Shown here: in pieces, positions 15,310-16,056 of the stretch
How positions within the stretch are numbered: the first letter of the stretch is position 1
Layout: the number at the start of each line of letters is the position of its first letter
Source of the DNA: JAWXVE01 sp044425575
GTDB taxonomy: Bacteria; Bacillota; Clostridia; Lachnospirales; Lachnospiraceae
Direction: 5' to 3'
Length of the DNA stretch: 16,056 bases
Assembly (NCBI GenBank): GCA_044425575.1
Contig: JAWXVE010000052.1
Location: forward strand, 1-16,056
The notes under the pieces: model-generated
Seen by the model: only the letters and a program-made list of their open reading frames with translations
Told to the model about the DNA's origin: nothing
Databases searched by the model: none
Translations under genes and position numbers: made by a program

Positions 15310-15904
15310 ATATGATAAACGAGTCGTCATACTGACTAAGGAGAAGGGGAAAATTTCTGCTTTTGCCAGAGGCGCAAGGAAGATGAATAATAAGTTTATG
15401 GCAGCGGCAAATTCCTTTAGTTTTGGTGAGTTCAAATTGTATGCAGGTAAGAATTCATACCAAATACAAGACGTTACCATTACTAATTATTTCGAAGAAT
15501 TGCGATATAATGTGGAAAATGCGTACTACGGTATGCATTTTCTAGAAGTTATGGACTATTTTACGAGAGAGAATAACGATGAGAAAGAAATGTTAAAGTT
15601 ACTCTATCAATCCTTGCGGGCACTGTCTAGTGAAACGTTCAGCAACGAATTAGTACGATGTATCTTCGAAATCAAAGCACTTATGCTAAATGGAGAATAT
15701 CCTGGATTGCCAAGAGAACATACCTACTTAGAATCTACTACTTACACCATGCATTATATTGAAACATCTACCATTGAGAAGCTATATACATTTACGGTAC
15801 GGGAAGATGTGCTGCAGGAATTACTATGGATTGCCAAGCAATATGAACTCCATTGTTATGACCAAAGGTTTAAAAGTTTAGAGATTTTACATAGCCTGCA
15901 ATAA
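15254..15904 (+). CDS. recO: DNA repair protein RecO, short form without zinc finger
   Basis: RecO works with RecF and RecR to load RecA on single-stranded DNA gaps and to anneal strands. The N-terminal OB-fold is clear: VTVTGLVLKTQPIGEYDKRVVILTKEKGKISAFARGARK (1-43, in part), then FGEFKLYAGKNSYQIQ. The helical C-terminal half has EIKALMLNGEYPGLP (about 146-160) and ends KSLEILHSLQ. At 216 residues it is about 35-40 shorter than Bacillus RecO; the four-Cys zinc-binding segment after the YP position is absent, which I believe is usual in this clostridial group. GGGAGAG, 8 bases before the ATG at 15254, sets the start. It overlaps the YqzL-like gene by 56 bases and ends the operon. Confidence 0.93.
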   Translation: MQEYVTVTGLVLKTQPIGEYDKRVVILTKEKGKISAFARGARKMNNKFMAAANSFSFGEFKLYAGKNSYQIQDVTITNYFEELRYNVENAYYGMHFLEVMDYFTRENNDEKEMLKLLYQSLRALSSETFSNELVRCIFEIKALMLNGEYPGLPREHTYLESTTYTMHYIETSTIEKLYTFTVREDVLQELLWIAKQYELHCYDQRFKSLEILHSLQ

Positions 15905-15945
15905 TGAGGGTGGATTACTATACGGATATATGTGGACCAGCCAGT

Positions 15946-16054
15946 CATATCCTACTAAAGGACGCTTTCGCTCCGTGGAAATCGTAGCAGTACTAACCGC
16001 TTACAGAACAAGCGGTAAGTGCTGACGATTGCCAAGGCCTTGTCGTAGGATATG
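15946..16054. repeat. Nested inverted-repeat element, possible structured RNA or mobile palindromic repeat
   Basis: Outer arms CATATCCTAC (15946-15955) and GTAGGATATG (16045-16054) are perfect complements. Inside lies a long hairpin: AATCGT/ACGATT (15980-15985, 16025-16030), CAGTACT/AGTGCTG (15988-15994, 16018-16024, one G-U), ACCGCTT/AAGCGGT (15996-16002, 16010-16016) and loop ACAGAAC. TGG/CCA (15976-15978, 16032-16034) extends it. A short hairpin (15960-15974, loop TTTC) fits as a third arm. No open frame covers it, and no T-tract follows the inner stem. GC content looks higher than nearby spacers. It may continue past the window edge. Confidence 0.6.
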
Positions 16055-16056
16055 GA

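Noticed and set aside
15907..15913. T-box-like AGGGTGG after recO
   Set aside because: The rest of the T-box consensus (the ACCGCG part) and an antiterminator/terminator pair are absent.
15980..16030. The inner hairpin after recO as an intrinsic terminator
   Set aside because: No T-run follows the right arm, and the stem is nested inside a larger inverted repeat.

Overview
The window is AT-rich, with short spacers, strong AGGAGG-type ribosome sites and intrinsic terminators. Its protein types (clostridial HtpG and GroESL with a CIRCE operator, a PreP-like M16C peptidase, era-yqzL-recO) point to a Gram-positive Clostridia bacterium, most likely Lachnospiraceae. This is a chromosomal housekeeping region. 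I see no insertion sequence, prophage, CRISPR array, tRNA or rRNA.

Layout. 1-1311: the 3' part of htpG (Hsp90), which carries an in-frame TAA at 118-120. 1414-3053: two singly transcribed genes, each with its own promoter, for a zinc-dependent phospholipase C-like protein and a Cof-type HAD phosphatase. 3159-5242: the heat-shock operon groES-groEL, with a sigma-A-type promoter, a perfect CIRCE (HrcA operator) and a strong terminator. 5284-6048 (minus strand): a YlmH-like S4 RNA-binding protein, convergent with groEL. 6149-6669: an unrecognised 122-residue protein behind a strong promoter and a folded leader. 6705-9419: rpsO (S15) and pnp (PNPase), with a candidate pseudoknot in the rpsO leader and a long imperfect hairpin between the genes. 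9442-15904: a probable operon of six genes: a rhomboid-like membrane protein with a zinc-ribbon tail, a sigma-70-like protein without promoter-recognition residues, an M16C metallopeptidase, era, a YqzL-like small protein and recO. 15905-16056: no gene, but a nested inverted-repeat element of about 109 bases.

The genes cover protein folding (htpG, groESL), ribosome and RNA metabolism (rpsO, pnp, ylmH-like, era) and DNA repair (recO). The least ordinary material is the pair rhomboid-like pseudoprotease plus sigma-like protein. The second aligns with regions 1.1, 1.2, 2.1-2.2 and 3 of a housekeeping sigma factor, but the positions of regions 2.3-2.4 have become acidic and region 4 is absent. 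This looks like a protein that could bind RNA polymerase core without recognising a promoter. The htpG nonsense codon and the folded element at the right edge are the other two points most worth checking. All calls come from reading the sequence; no database search was run.
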